NCBI RefSeq assembly: GCF_001542625.1
Contig: NZ_CP016279.1
Coordinates: 7,378,001 to 7,442,000 of the forward strand
Direction: 5' to 3'
Length of the DNA stretch: 64,000 bases
Origin: Streptomyces griseochromogenes
GTDB lineage: Bacteria > Actinomycetota > Actinomycetes > Streptomycetales > Streptomycetaceae
The notes under the pieces are model-generated. The model searched no databases, was not told where the DNA came from, and was given only the letters and a program-made list of their open reading frames with translations. The position numbers and the translations under genes were made by a program. Of the stretch, positions 1-10,299 are shown in pieces (the stretch's first letter is position 1; each line of letters begins with the position of its first letter).

Positions 1-930
1 GCGTTCACCGAGCGCAATGTCGTCGTCGCCCCGGCCAACGCGCTGATCAGCCAGTATCTCGGCGTCACCTGTGATCCCGGGGACGCCGTGCTGATTCCCG
101 ACCCGGGCTTTCCGACGTACTTCCTGGGCGCGGAGTTCAACGGCCTGCGGGTGATCACCTACCCGCTGGACCCGGCCGACGGCTGGAACCCCGACCCGGA
201 CGCCGTCGAGGAACTCGTCCGTCAGAACCCCGATGTCCGCTGCCTGCTGGTGAACTCGCCGTCCAATCCGCTGGGCACCGTGATGGAGCCCGGCCGGCTC
301 CAGGCGCTGCTGGACCTGGCGGACCGGCACGGCCTGCACTGTCTGTTCGACGAGACCTACAAGAACCTGGTCTTCGACGGCGACACGCCCGCTCCCCTGC
401 ACCGGCCCGGCGTCACCTACCTGTACTCGCTTTCCAAGGACGCGGCCGCGCCGGGCCTGCGGGTGGGGTGCGCCGTGAGCGAGAACACCGAGCTGATCGG
501 CAAGCTGGTCGACTACAGCTCGCTGTTCTTCTCCTGCGGGCCGGGACTGATGCAGGAGGCCGCGCTCGCCTACGTGACCCGGGACGACAGCGCGGAGTTC
601 GCGCGGGGCATCCGGGAGGAGATCACGGCGCGGGTCGAGAAGGCCGACAAGATCCTCGCGGAGTGCGAGGAGTTGTCGTACGTCCGGCCGTCCGCGGCGT
701 TCTATCTCTTCCTCGACATCTCCTCGACCGGGCTCGGCGCCCGGGAGTTCGCCTACCGGCTGCTGCGCGAGCAGCAGGTGTGCGTGTGCCCGGGCGACTC
801 CTTCGGTCAGCAGGGAGCCGGCTGTGTGCGGGTGACCCTCGCGGGCGACCCCGTGGAGCTGGAGGACGGCCTGCGCCGGCTGGCGGCCTTCGTCCGGTCG
901 GCCCGAACGGAGGCCGAAGCGCACCGCTGA
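1..930 (+). CDS. PLP-dependent aminotransferase, class I/II (5' end outside window)
   Basis: The reading frame is open from the first base, so the N-terminus lies upstream of the window; about 309 residues are visible. It shows the fold-type I aminotransferase pattern: an NSPSNPLGT-type segment, FDETYKNLVFDG (Asp that contacts the pyridine nitrogen), and YLYSLSKDAAAPGLRVG, in which the Lys of SLSK is the expected Schiff-base residue and the following Arg the phosphate contact. It should transfer an amino group between an amino acid and a 2-oxo acid in the cytosol. The substrate cannot be read from the sequence. A hairpin terminator follows the stop codon. Confidence 0.85.
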   Translation, partial: AFTERNVVVAPANALISQYLGVTCDPGDAVLIPDPGFPTYFLGAEFNGLRVITYPLDPADGWNPDPDAVEELVRQNPDVRCLLVNSPSNPLGTVMEPGRLQALLDLADRHGLHCLFDETYKNLVFDGDTPAPLHRPGVTYLYSLSKDAAAPGLRVGCAVSENTELIGKLVDYSSLFFSCGPGLMQEAALAYVTRDDSAEFARGIREEITARVEKADKILAECEELSYVRPSAAFYLFLDISSTGLGAREFAYRLLREQQVCVCPGDSFGQQGAGCVRVTLAGDPVELEDGLRRLAAFVRSARTEAEAHR

Positions 931-942
931 GGCGTGTCGCAC

Positions 943-974
943 GAACCCCGGGCCCGTGGTCCGGGGTTCTCTTG
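943..974 (+). terminator. Rho-independent-like hairpin after the aminotransferase
   Basis: Perfect 9-bp stem GAACCCCGG / CCGGGGTTC (943-951 with 961-969), followed by a short pyrimidine/T stretch. It lies 13 bases after the aminotransferase stop and before the acyltransferase gene. Confidence 0.6.
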
Positions 975-1073
975 TCGGCAACGGCCGCACGGGCCAGCAT
1001 GAGCATGGCCGGGTGCGGTGACAGATGACGACAGGCGCACGCGGGGTGGCCTGGACGAGGTGAGGGGCGAGCC

Positions 1074-1793
1074 GTGTTCTACTACCTGCTCAAGTACGTG
1101 CTGCTGGGCCCCCTGCTGAGACTGGTCTTCCGGCCCCGGATCGAGGGCCTGGAGAACGTACCGGCGACGGGTCCCGCGATCGTCGCCGGGAACCATCTGT
1201 CCTTCTCCGACCACTTCCTGATGCCGGCGATGCTCAAGCGCCGGATCACCTTCCTCGCCAAGGCGGAGTACTTCACCGGGCCCGGTGTCAAGGGCAGGCT
1301 CACCGCGTTCTTCTTCCGCAGCGCCGGGCAGATCCCGGTGGACCGTTCGGGCAAGGACGCGGGGCAGGCGGCGATCCGCGAGGGGCTCGGTGTGCTGGGC
1401 AAGAGCGAACTGCTGGGCATCTACCCGGAGGGCACCCGTTCGCACGACGGCCGGCTGTACAAGGGCAAGGTGGGGGTCGCGGTCATGGCGCTGCGGGCCG
1501 GTGTGCCGGTCGTGCCGTGCGCGATGATCGGCACTTTCGAGGCGCAGCCGCCCGGCAAGGTGATCCCGAACCTCCATCCCGTCGTCATCCGCTTCGGCAA
1601 GCCGCTCGACTTCTCCCGCTACGCCGGCCTGGAGCACGAGAAGGCCATCCTGCGGGCCGTCACCGACGAGATCATGTACGCGATCCTCTCGCTGTCCGAG
1701 CAGGAGTACGTCGACCGGTACGCGGCCGTCGTCAAGGCGGAGCAGACGGCGCAGAAGAAGGAGCACAAGTTCCCCCGGGCGCCGCTCGGTTGA
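1074..1793 (+). CDS. 1-acyl-sn-glycerol-3-phosphate acyltransferase (PlsC family)
   Basis: A 239-residue PlsC-type acyltransferase expected to acylate lysophosphatidate to phosphatidate at the inner membrane face. The HX4D catalytic motif is NHLSFSDH (His41, Asp46), and EGTRS lies at 119-123 as the glycerophosphate-binding motif. The N-terminal 20 residues are hydrophobic and probably membrane-associated. The start is GTG, with a purine-rich GAGGTGAGGGGCGAG sequence just upstream. The length is normal for the family. The next gene is convergent and separated by a shared terminator. Actinomycetes carry several PlsC paralogues, so the exact lipid substrate is uncertain. Confidence 0.88.
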   Translation: MFYYLLKYVLLGPLLRLVFRPRIEGLENVPATGPAIVAGNHLSFSDHFLMPAMLKRRITFLAKAEYFTGPGVKGRLTAFFFRSAGQIPVDRSGKDAGQAAIREGLGVLGKSELLGIYPEGTRSHDGRLYKGKVGVAVMALRAGVPVVPCAMIGTFEAQPPGKVIPNLHPVVIRFGKPLDFSRYAGLEHEKAILRAVTDEIMYAILSLSEQEYVDRYAAVVKAEQTAQKKEHKFPRAPLG

Positions 1794-1799
1794 CGGCGA

Positions 1800-1828
1800 A
1801 GGGGCGGCCGGAGAGTCCGGCCGCCCCT
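1800..1828. terminator. Bidirectional hairpin between convergent genes
   Basis: Perfect 12-bp stem GGGGCGGCCGGA / TCCGGCCGCCCC (1801-1812 with 1816-1827) with a 3-base loop, centred between the convergent PlsC and TAP-peptidase stop codons. It probably serves both. Confidence 0.75.
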
Positions 1829-1847
1829 CATCGCCGTACCGTCGCGG

Positions 1848-3443
1848 TCACGGCTTGGGCGTGGCGTGCGGCGCGCAGCTCACGTCGGAGGTGTCCAGCT
1901 CACCGCTGAGCAGGTAGGAGTCGACCCGCTCGTTGACGCACGGGTTGACCAGGCCGGTCACACCGTGGGAGCCCGCGCCCTGCTCGGTGATCAGGCGGGA
2001 GCCCTTGAAGCGCCGGTGCAGATCGACGGCGCCCGGGTACGGGGTGGCCGCGTCCCGCGTGGACTGGACGATCAGCACCGGCGGCAGGCCGCGGTGCGTC
2101 CTGACGTCCACCGGGGTCAGCTGCCGGGTCGGCCAGGTGGCGCAGGGCAGGTTCAACCAGGCGTTGGCCCAGGTCATGAACGGGTAGTCCTGGTTGAGCC
2201 GGGTGTTGTCCCGGTCCCACCGCTGCCAGCTGGTGGGCCACTTGGCGTCGGCGCACTCGACGGCGGTGTAGACGGCGTTGCCGTTCTCCGCGCTGATGTT
2301 GCCGGCCGTGTTCGACAGGTCGGGGGCGGCGGCGTCGACGAGTGCCTTGGTGTCTCCGGCGACGTACTTGCCGAAGGCGCTCGCGACCGGAACCCACGAG
2401 GAGTCGTAGTACGGGGCGTTCTGGAAGAAGGAGATCAGCTCGGCCGGGCCGACGAGCCCGCCGATCGGGCTCTTCTTGGCGGTGGCGCGCAGCTGAAGCC
2501 ACTCGGCCTGGACGGCGGCGCGGGTGGTGCCGAGGTGGAAGGCGGCGTCGTTGGCGGCGACCCAGTCCTCCCAGTCCTTCCAGCGGCCCTCGAAGGCGAT
2601 GTCCTGGTCGAGGTTGGCCTGGTACCAGATGTTCTCGCGCGACGGGTCGACCACGCTGTCGACGATCATCCGGCGCAGGTGGCCCGGGAAGAGGGTGCCG
2701 TAGACGGCGCCGAGGTAGGTGCCGTAGGAGACGCCGAGGTAGTTGAGCTTCTTCTCACCGAGCGCGGCGCGGATGACATCCAGGTCGCGGGCGGTGTTCG
2801 GCGTGGTCATGTGCGGCAGCATGGCGCCGCTGCGCTCGGCGCAGCCCTGGGCGTAGTCGCGGGCGAGCCCCCGCTGGGCCTTCTTGTCGGCCTCGGTGTC
2901 CGGCACCGGGTCGGCCTTGGGCGCCTTGACGAACTCTTGTGGATCCACGCAGGAGATGGGCGCGGAGTGGCCGACGCCGCGCGGGTCGAAGCCCACGAAG
3001 TCGTAGGCCTTGGCGACGTTCGCCCAGATGGCGTTCTTGGTGGTGACCCGGCGCGGGAAGCGCAGCCCGGAGCCTCCCGGACCGCCCGGGTTGTAGACCA
3101 GGGAGCCCTGGCGCTCCTGCGGGGTCCCCGTGTTGCCGATGCGGTCGACGGCGAGCTTGATCTGCTTGCCGTACGGCTCCGCGTAGTCCAGCGGCACGCT
3201 GACCCAGCCGCACTGGATGGGCTTGTCCAGTCCCCAGTCCGCGGGGCAGTCCTGCCAGTCGATGCCGGCCTCGGCGGCGCGGGCGGCGGCGATCTCGGCG
3301 CCGCGCGCCTCGCGGTCCTGTCCGTGGCGGCTGTCGGCGCCGGCCGCGGGCGCCGACACCACGCCGGCTATCAGGGTCGCGGTGACGAGTGCTCCGGCGG
3401 AACCGAGCGCCATCAGACGGCCCTTCGGTCTGTTCTCCCTCAA
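1848..3443 (-). CDS. Secreted TAP-like tripeptidyl aminopeptidase (alpha/beta hydrolase)
   Basis: A 531-residue exported serine peptidase of the Streptomyces tripeptidyl aminopeptidase (Tap/Slp) family that should remove N-terminal tripeptides outside the cell. A basic N-region (RENRPKGR) followed by a hydrophobic stretch ending near APAAGA is a Sec-type signal peptide. The oxyanion segment NPGGPGGSG lies at 118-126, the nucleophile is Ser239 in GVSYGTYLG, and the likely triad His is in GSHGV near residue 493, within a TAP-like C-terminal domain. The chosen start is TTG with a GGGGAGGGG sequence upstream. An ATG ten codons in is an alternative but would drop the basic N-region. Confidence 0.88.
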   Translation of the reverse strand: MRENRPKGRLMALGSAGALVTATLIAGVVSAPAAGADSRHGQDREARGAEIAAARAAEAGIDWQDCPADWGLDKPIQCGWVSVPLDYAEPYGKQIKLAVDRIGNTGTPQERQGSLVYNPGGPGGSGLRFPRRVTTKNAIWANVAKAYDFVGFDPRGVGHSAPISCVDPQEFVKAPKADPVPDTEADKKAQRGLARDYAQGCAERSGAMLPHMTTPNTARDLDVIRAALGEKKLNYLGVSYGTYLGAVYGTLFPGHLRRMIVDSVVDPSRENIWYQANLDQDIAFEGRWKDWEDWVAANDAAFHLGTTRAAVQAEWLQLRATAKKSPIGGLVGPAELISFFQNAPYYDSSWVPVASAFGKYVAGDTKALVDAAAPDLSNTAGNISAENGNAVYTAVECADAKWPTSWQRWDRDNTRLNQDYPFMTWANAWLNLPCATWPTRQLTPVDVRTHRGLPPVLIVQSTRDAATPYPGAVDLHRRFKGSRLITEQGAGSHGVTGLVNPCVNERVDSYLLSGELDTSDVSCAPHATPKP

Positions 3444-3582
3444 GTTGGGCCCCTCCCCTGCGTCTTCAAGTGGTCAGGCGGGGATCCTCCCGGCTGTGAG
3501 CCGTCTGAGAACAGGGGTCGCGAAGGCTTCTTTGCCAATCCGATAAACGGACGGCCGCGTCTCGCTGAGCGGGCGCAAGCGC

Positions 3583-4337
3583 CTACCCCAGCAGGGCCAG
3601 CGCCTCGTCCAGCACGCGCCGCAGCCTGAGCGCGTCGGGCGCCACGGCGCTGACGAGTACGGCGGGCCCGGCGAGCGGTATCACCGCGGCGTTCTCCCCC
3701 AACATGCGCGCGGCGGGCGGCCGCTCGGCGAACTCGGGCCGTGCGACGACCAGTTGGCCGACCGACCGGTGCCCGGCGAGCACGGCGGGCCCGTCCCAGC
3801 CGCCCGGTGCCCCGGGTCCGCAGGCCAGCTCCTGGTCCAGCACGGTGCGGCCCGCGACCCGCACCGTGAGCCGGCTGCCGAGCCGCCCCGGCTCCTCCCC
3901 GAACCGCCCGAGCACCTGCTCCTCGCGCAGCACCAGCCGTGCCCCGACGCCGATTTCGGCTCGCGTGGTGACGTACAGATCGCTGCCACCGGCCGCGATC
4001 AGCTGCTCGGGCAGCCAGCGCAGTTCCCCGCCGTCGGCCACGTCGAGCCGAACGTCGTAGCGCGCCGCGCCCCCGGTCTGGCCGGGCAGCGCGATGGTGG
4101 CGGCCGCCGACCCCACGTGCAGCCGGGCGCCCTCCTCCACCCGCGCGTCCAGCGCGAAGCGGTCGCCGCCGAGCGGTCCGCTCATCGCGCCGACGACCAT
4201 GACCCGCGCCTCGCCACCGCTCCCCCGGGTGCGGCGCAGCGCGAGCGGGCCGTCCGAGTCCAGCACGGGCAGCGCCGTACCGCCGCGCCCGTCGGCGCGG
4301 GCCGCGATCCGTGCGTGTGCCCGGACTCCGGTCGCCG

Positions 4338-4341
<4 letters not shown>
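3583..4341 (-). CDS. ureD: Urease accessory protein UreD
   Basis: Last gene of the urease operon, 252 residues. UreD (UreH) is the scaffold that binds apo-urease and, with UreF and UreG, lets nickel and CO2 reach the active site. Recognised from its position after ureG and from family-like segments such as the beta-rich [18 protein letters not shown] and [16 protein letters not shown]. The ATG at 4341 overlaps the ureG stop as ATGA, giving translational coupling. An in-frame ATG nine bases upstream is possible but lies inside ureG. It is cytosolic and acts in the UreDFG maturation complex. Confidence 0.9.
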
Positions 4342-5015
<674 letters not shown>

Positions 5016-5049
5016 GTGCGGCTCCAATTCAGCCAAGTCCGGCATTGAT

Positions 5050-5100
5050 CGGCCCGTCCGGGGGTGCCCCCTCTGGGGGGGGAGTTCGGGGACGAGGCCG
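5050..5100. repeat. Intergenic GC-rich palindromic repeat between ureF and ureG
   Basis: GGGGGTGCCCCCTCTGGGGGGGG followed by GTTCGGGGACGAGG looks like the small palindromic intergenic repeat common in Streptomyces genomes (recalled, not searched). It fills most of the 123-base gap between ureF and ureG, the only sizeable gap in the operon, and may form a hairpin that changes the relative dose of ureG and ureD. Confidence 0.35.
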
Positions 5101-5138
5101 TTCAGGCCGATGGGGGGTCTGCGGGCGCAGCGCCCAGG

Positions 5139-5812
5139 TCAGGAAGCGAAGAGTCGTACCGGCCAGGCCGCATGCCACTGCGCACCGACCTCCAACAGCG
5201 GCCCCGACGCGGCGGGCAAGGCGTCGACACCCTCGCCGAGCACCCTCCGCGCGGCTTCCACCGCCGTATTCGCGACGCGGTCCAGCTCCGGTGCCAGCCG
5301 GGCCAGAACTCCCGTCGCGTCGAACGGATCGAGGCTCAGCAGACGCACCGTGGCGGTCGCCGGCCCGCTCACGCTCTCGTACACCGCGCAGTACGCCGCG
5401 TCCTCGGGCTCCAGACCGGCTGCTCGGGCGGCGACGCCGAGAACGACCGGCTGGTGCGCTCCCTTGGGGAACTGGCGTGCCAGCGCGTCCAGTTCGGCCG
5501 AGGGCCAGCTCGCCCGCGCGGCACGCATCAGCTGCCGGCCGAGCCTGCGTGCGGCGACCCGCAGCGCGGGTGAGGGGGTACGGGCGTCCGCCGCCGCGTC
5601 CAGCTCCCGGGGTTCGACGCCCAGCGCGGCGGCGGCGGCCAGCGCCCCCGCGACCAGCCCGGCGGTGTGCAGCCGACCCCGGCAGAAGCCTTCCAGGCTC
5701 GCGGCACAGGTGATCCGGCCCGCCTTGACGGCGGCCTCCGCCCCGCCGGAGTGCGCGTGTCCTCCGGCGGGGAAGCGGCCGTCGGCCAGGACGAGAAGTG
5801 CTGCCCTGGACA

Positions 5813-5813
<1 letters not shown>
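5139..5813 (-). CDS. ureF: Urease accessory protein UreF
   Basis: 224-residue all-helical urease accessory protein that bridges UreD and UreG and checks GTPase timing during nickel delivery. Family-like features are the N-terminal LLVLADGRFPAGGHAHSGG segment and a C-terminal helical body. The ATG shares one base with the ureC stop (TGATG), so it should be translationally coupled to the alpha subunit gene. The gene order C-F-G-D supports the call. Confidence 0.93.
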
Positions 5814-7526
<1,713 letters not shown>

Positions 7527-7534
<8 letters not shown>

Positions 7535-7838
7535 CGAGGGCACCTCCTGTCTCGCCGCGCAGTCCGGGCACGATCCGGGCGCCGGCCAGGGGCACGAGCT
7601 GGACGTCGACCGGGATGCCGGGCTCGAAGCGGACGGCGGTCCCGGCGGCGACGTTCAGCCGCTTGCCGCGTGCGGCGTCCCGGTCGAACTCCAGGCCGGG
7701 GTTGGCCTCGGCGAAGTGGTAGTGGGAGCCGACCTGGACGGGCCGGTCGGCGGCGTTGAGGACGGTCAGCCGGGTGACCTCACGGCCCTCGTTGCAGACG
7801 ACGGGGCCGTCCGCGAAGAACACCTCTCCGGGAATCAT
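7527..7838 (-). CDS. ureB: Urease beta subunit
   Basis: 103-residue structural subunit of the (alpha-beta-gamma)3 urease. It begins MIPGEVFF and carries the conserved [16 protein letters not shown] and [17 protein letters not shown] segments. The order ureA-ureB-ureC with a short ureB/ureC overlap is standard. It lies 10 bases after the ureA stop. Ribosome-site spacing and length are normal. Confidence 0.96.
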
Positions 7839-7848
7839 CGCGCCCCCC

Positions 7849-8151
7849 TCAGATGATCGGCTCGTGGACGGTCACGAGCTTGGTGCCGTCCGGGAAGGTG
7901 GCCTCGACCTGTACGTCGTGGATCATCTCAGGGACCCCGTCCATGACCTCGTCCCTGGTGAGGAGCTTGCGGCCGGAGGACATCAGCTCGGCGACCGTAC
8001 GGCCGTCGCGCGCGCCCTCGAGGAGGTGCGACGTGATGAGGGCGACCGCTTCCGGGTGGTTGAGCCTGAGCCCACGGGCCCTGCGCTTCTCGGCCACATC
8101 GGCCGCCACATGGATCAGCAGCCTCTCTTGCTCGTGCGGGGTCAGTTGCAC
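7849..8151 (-). CDS. ureA: Urease gamma subunit
   Basis: 100-residue gamma subunit, the smallest urease chain and first gene of the leftward operon. The sequence [23 protein letters not shown] and the [14 protein letters not shown] segment are diagnostic. I chose the GTG at 8151 because AGGTGG lies just upstream and the length is canonical. The GTG at 8163 would add four residues and place the start over the ribosome site. The roughly 265 bases upstream probably hold the operon promoter. Confidence 0.95.
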   Translation of the reverse strand: MQLTPHEQERLLIHVAADVAEKRRARGLRLNHPEAVALITSHLLEGARDGRTVAELMSSGRKLLTRDEVMDGVPEMIHDVQVEATFPDGTKLVTVHEPII

Positions 8152-8163
8152 GTCCCACCTCAC

Positions 8164-8417
8164 AGTCCTTGCTCCGGACCGTGCGGGGTCCGGTTGCCGC
8201 TGCCACCGCGACGGGATAGGTGTAACACGCAGACAAAATTGCCCCGATGATGACCAATCCGGGCAGAAAAACCCGTGGTGGCGTGGATCGGCAGGCTAGT
8301 TCGCCGGAGTTTCAGCGACGTTAACCAGACCTTGATCGGCGCATGACTGCGTAATGGACTCGCTCACACCCGGTCGGCGGAGGTGCCGCACCGACCCGGC
8401 TCACCCGAGGCGCACGG
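8164..8417. promoter_or_regulatory. Intergenic region upstream of the urease operon
   Basis: About 250 bases without a convincing gene. The most notable segment is GTGTAACACGCAGACAAAATTG near 8220: GTAAC plus a six-base spacer matches the first half of a GlnR-type nitrogen box (GTnAC-n6-GaAAC), but the second half (ACAAA) matches poorly. The region should contain the ureA promoter on the minus strand. No toxin gene follows the neighbouring antitoxin here. Confidence 0.3.
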
Positions 8418-8696
8418 TCAGGAGACGGCGGGCCCCCGGTGCTCCGCCGCGATCCCGAAGCGCTGCCGTTCGCGCGCGGCGGAATTCGTCTCGCGCACCC
8501 CGGACACCGAACTGATCACCTGCTCCTCGGCCGACTCGTCGAGCGCGTCGAGCCGCTCCAGGTCGGCGGCCGAGACCAGCGCGACGAGCGGCTTGCCGTG
8601 CCGTGTCACGACGACCCGCTCACCGCCGTACACCACCCGGTTGATCAGGTCGGCGAGCTCAGCCCTGGCTTGCGTCACCGGAATCTCGTAGGCCAT
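8418..8696 (-). CDS. Phd/YefM-family antitoxin (orphan)
   Basis: 92-residue protein with the Phd/YefM DNA-binding fold: MAYEIPVTQARAELADLINRV, then GGERVVVTRHGKPLVALVSAADLERL. Such proteins neutralise a partner toxin and repress their own promoter. No toxin reading frame follows within the 250 bases downstream, so it looks orphaned or acts in trans. A -10-like TATGAT sits six bases before the ATG, so the mRNA is probably leaderless. A CTGTA-n7-TACAG inverted repeat in the same divergent gap is a candidate operator. Confidence 0.85.
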   Translation of the reverse strand: MAYEIPVTQARAELADLINRVVYGGERVVVTRHGKPLVALVSAADLERLDALDESAEEQVISSVSGVRETNSAARERQRFGIAAEHRGPAVS

Positions 8697-8702
8697 GCAC
8701 CC

Positions 8703-8739
8703 ATCATAACGTCACGTACGTCCTGTACATTTTTTACAG
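8703..8739 (-). promoter_or_regulatory. Antitoxin promoter and candidate operator
   Basis: On the minus strand TATGAT (8703-8708) lies six bases before the antitoxin ATG, close to the consensus -10 and consistent with a leaderless transcript. CTGTA / TACAG (8723-8727 and 8735-8739) flank an AT-rich spacer and overlap the -35 region, as expected for an autorepressor site. The region is shared with the divergent clpP-like gene. Confidence 0.5.
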
Positions 8740-8781
8740 AAGCGGAGCCGCCAGTGCTCCGCCTGGAGGAGGGGTACGCCC

Positions 8782-9417
8782 ATGACCCGACCGTCCGCCC
8801 GTCATGTCCTGCCCGAGTTCACCGAGCGCACGGGCACGGGCCACCGCACGCTGGATCCCTACTCGAAGCTCTTCGAGAGCCGGGTCGTCTTCCTCGGGAC
8901 ACCCCTCGACGACACGGCCGCGACGGACGTGATCACTCAGTTCATGCAGCTCGAACACGCGGCACCGGACCGGGACATCACGCTGTACCTGAACTGCCCG
9001 GGCGGCTCCTTCACCGCCATGACCGCGGTCTACGACACGATGCGGTACGTCAGTTGCGACGTGGAGACCTATTGCCTGGGCCAGGCCGCCTCCGCCGCCG
9101 CGGTGCTGCTCACGGCCGGGACACCGGGCAAGCGCTTCATGCTGCCGAACGCCCGCGTGGTGCTGGAACAGCCCGCCCTGACCGAGCCGGCCAAGGGGCA
9201 GCCGAGCGACCTCGCCATCCAGGCCGAGGAGCTGGTACGGATGCGCGCCCTCATGGAGGAGATGCTGGTCCGTCACACCGGGCGCACCGCGGAGCGGATC
9301 CACCAGGACCTGGAGCGGGAGCTGGTGCTCGACGCGCCGGGCGCACTGGCGTACGGCCTGGTGGACGGCGTCGTCCCGAGCCGCAGGGCGCAGCCCGGCG
9401 CCGGACACGCGGGGTGA
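8782..9417 (+). CDS. ClpP-like protease subunit with degenerate catalytic triad
   Basis: 211-residue ClpP/crotonase-fold protein. The ClpP frame is clear: [33 protein letters not shown] with Ser104 at the nucleophile position, and LPNARVV. The catalytic His position (normally in an IHQP motif) is Glu129 (VLEQP). The Asp of the ERD motif is Glu180 ([19 protein letters not shown], which aligns without gaps to E. coli ClpP). Two of three triad residues are therefore changed, and hydrolysis by the usual mechanism is doubtful. It may be a regulatory or structural ring partner for the housekeeping ClpP subunits. The upstream GGAGGAGGGG is a strong ribosome site. A small gene follows at 9425. Confidence 0.88.
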   Translation: MTRPSARHVLPEFTERTGTGHRTLDPYSKLFESRVVFLGTPLDDTAATDVITQFMQLEHAAPDRDITLYLNCPGGSFTAMTAVYDTMRYVSCDVETYCLGQAASAAAVLLTAGTPGKRFMLPNARVVLEQPALTEPAKGQPSDLAIQAEELVRMRALMEEMLVRHTGRTAERIHQDLERELVLDAPGALAYGLVDGVVPSRRAQPGAGHAG

Positions 9418-9424
9418 GCGGGCG

Positions 9425-9733
9425 GTGCTTCCGCCGGAACTTCCGCCGCTGCCCGCGCTGACGCGCGCCGAGGGCGAGTTGATCGACCGTTACCTGGAGG
9501 CGGCCGACCTGCTGGGCCGCATCAACCCGGCGCAGACCGGGGACACTTATCGTGGGCTGCGCGCGGCGCAGGCCCTGGTGCGCAAGGCGGCCGAGCTGCG
9601 CGACGCGCTGACCCTGATGCACCAGCGGGGCGAGACGGAGCTGCACGGGGACACGCTGGCACGGGCTTTGCGGGTGCTGGACGGCGAGCGCCGTACCGCG
9701 CGCGTCACGCTCCCGCCCGACTGCGTCGGCTGA
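9425..9733 (+). CDS. Small hypothetical protein, operonic with the ClpP-like gene
   Basis: 102-residue, mostly helical, charged protein (GELIDRYLEAADLLGRI, RKAAELRDALTLMHQRGE) with no signal peptide or membrane segment and no family I recognise. It starts with GTG seven bases after the clpP-like stop, and codon third positions are almost all G/C, so it is probably real and co-transcribed. Its position suggests a partner or adaptor of the ClpP-like protein, which is inference only. Confidence 0.6.
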   Translation: MLPPELPPLPALTRAEGELIDRYLEAADLLGRINPAQTGDTYRGLRAAQALVRKAAELRDALTLMHQRGETELHGDTLARALRVLDGERRTARVTLPPDCVG

Positions 9734-10100
9734 CCCGGACGTGCGTCCGGCCCGACGGGTCCCTCGTGTCGACGGACCGCCCGGGCCGGGCCTCGGACGA
9801 CCCGAACGGCCTACCGCCGACCGGGGTATCTCACGACCCTTTTGCGGGCCTCCCGACTTGCGCGCAACTCGTGTTTGAGACTCATGCTCACCTGCTCCGC
9901 CCCAGGTCCGGGGCTACGCGCGGGACCTGACGGTGACTCGAACATCCCGTTGTCCACCCGAACGGGCGAGTGGTGAGTAACGCCACAAACCCCCGATTCC
10001 ATTGGGATTTTCCGACTGCTGTGAGTCAAGATCCCTGACTGACGACAAGCCCCCGCCACAGCGGCGGGGCGGTCCGGGCGGACGCCGAGTCCTGCCGCCG
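9734..10100. other. Intergenic region before the riboswitch
   Basis: About 370 bases with no convincing large gene. On the minus strand a 24-codon frame at 9811-9885 (MSLKHELRASREARKR...) is preceded by GGAGCAGGTGAGC and could be a small peptide or chance. The right part should contain the promoter for the riboswitch transcript. Confidence 0.3.
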
Positions 10101-10297
10101 CCCGGATGACCGGTCGACAGGAGTGGATCGGCAGGAGTGGAGGACCCGAGCAAGACGGGTCGCCGGGACGGACGTTCGTCACAGACGGGCGGTCGTGCCG
10201 AGCAGCCCTTGGGGTGAAGCCGCGGCAACGCGGCCGGGCAACTTCGCCAGCCCGAATCCGACAGGTCATCCTTCACAGGCGGCTGACGAAGGGTTGC
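10100..10297 (+). ncRNA. c-di-AMP riboswitch (ydaO/yuaA leader), boundaries approximate
   Basis: The leader of the NlpC/P60 gene carries the ydaO/yuaA consensus elements in order: CTTGGGGTGAA near 10209, a GCCGCGGCAACGCGGC hairpin, CCCGAATCCGACAGGTCATC near 10250, and CACAGGCGGCTGACGAAGG just before the start codon. This class binds cyclic di-AMP and in actinobacteria usually precedes cell-wall hydrolase genes, which matches the gene here. The 5' edge was set by eye from the GGACCCGAG-type helix upstream. A covariance-model search would fix the limits. Confidence 0.8.
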
Positions 10298-10299
10298 GC

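Noticed and set aside
5050..5100. GC palindrome between ureF and ureG as an operon terminator
   Set aside because: No T tract on the minus strand and ureG/ureD are needed downstream; treated as an intergenic repeat instead.
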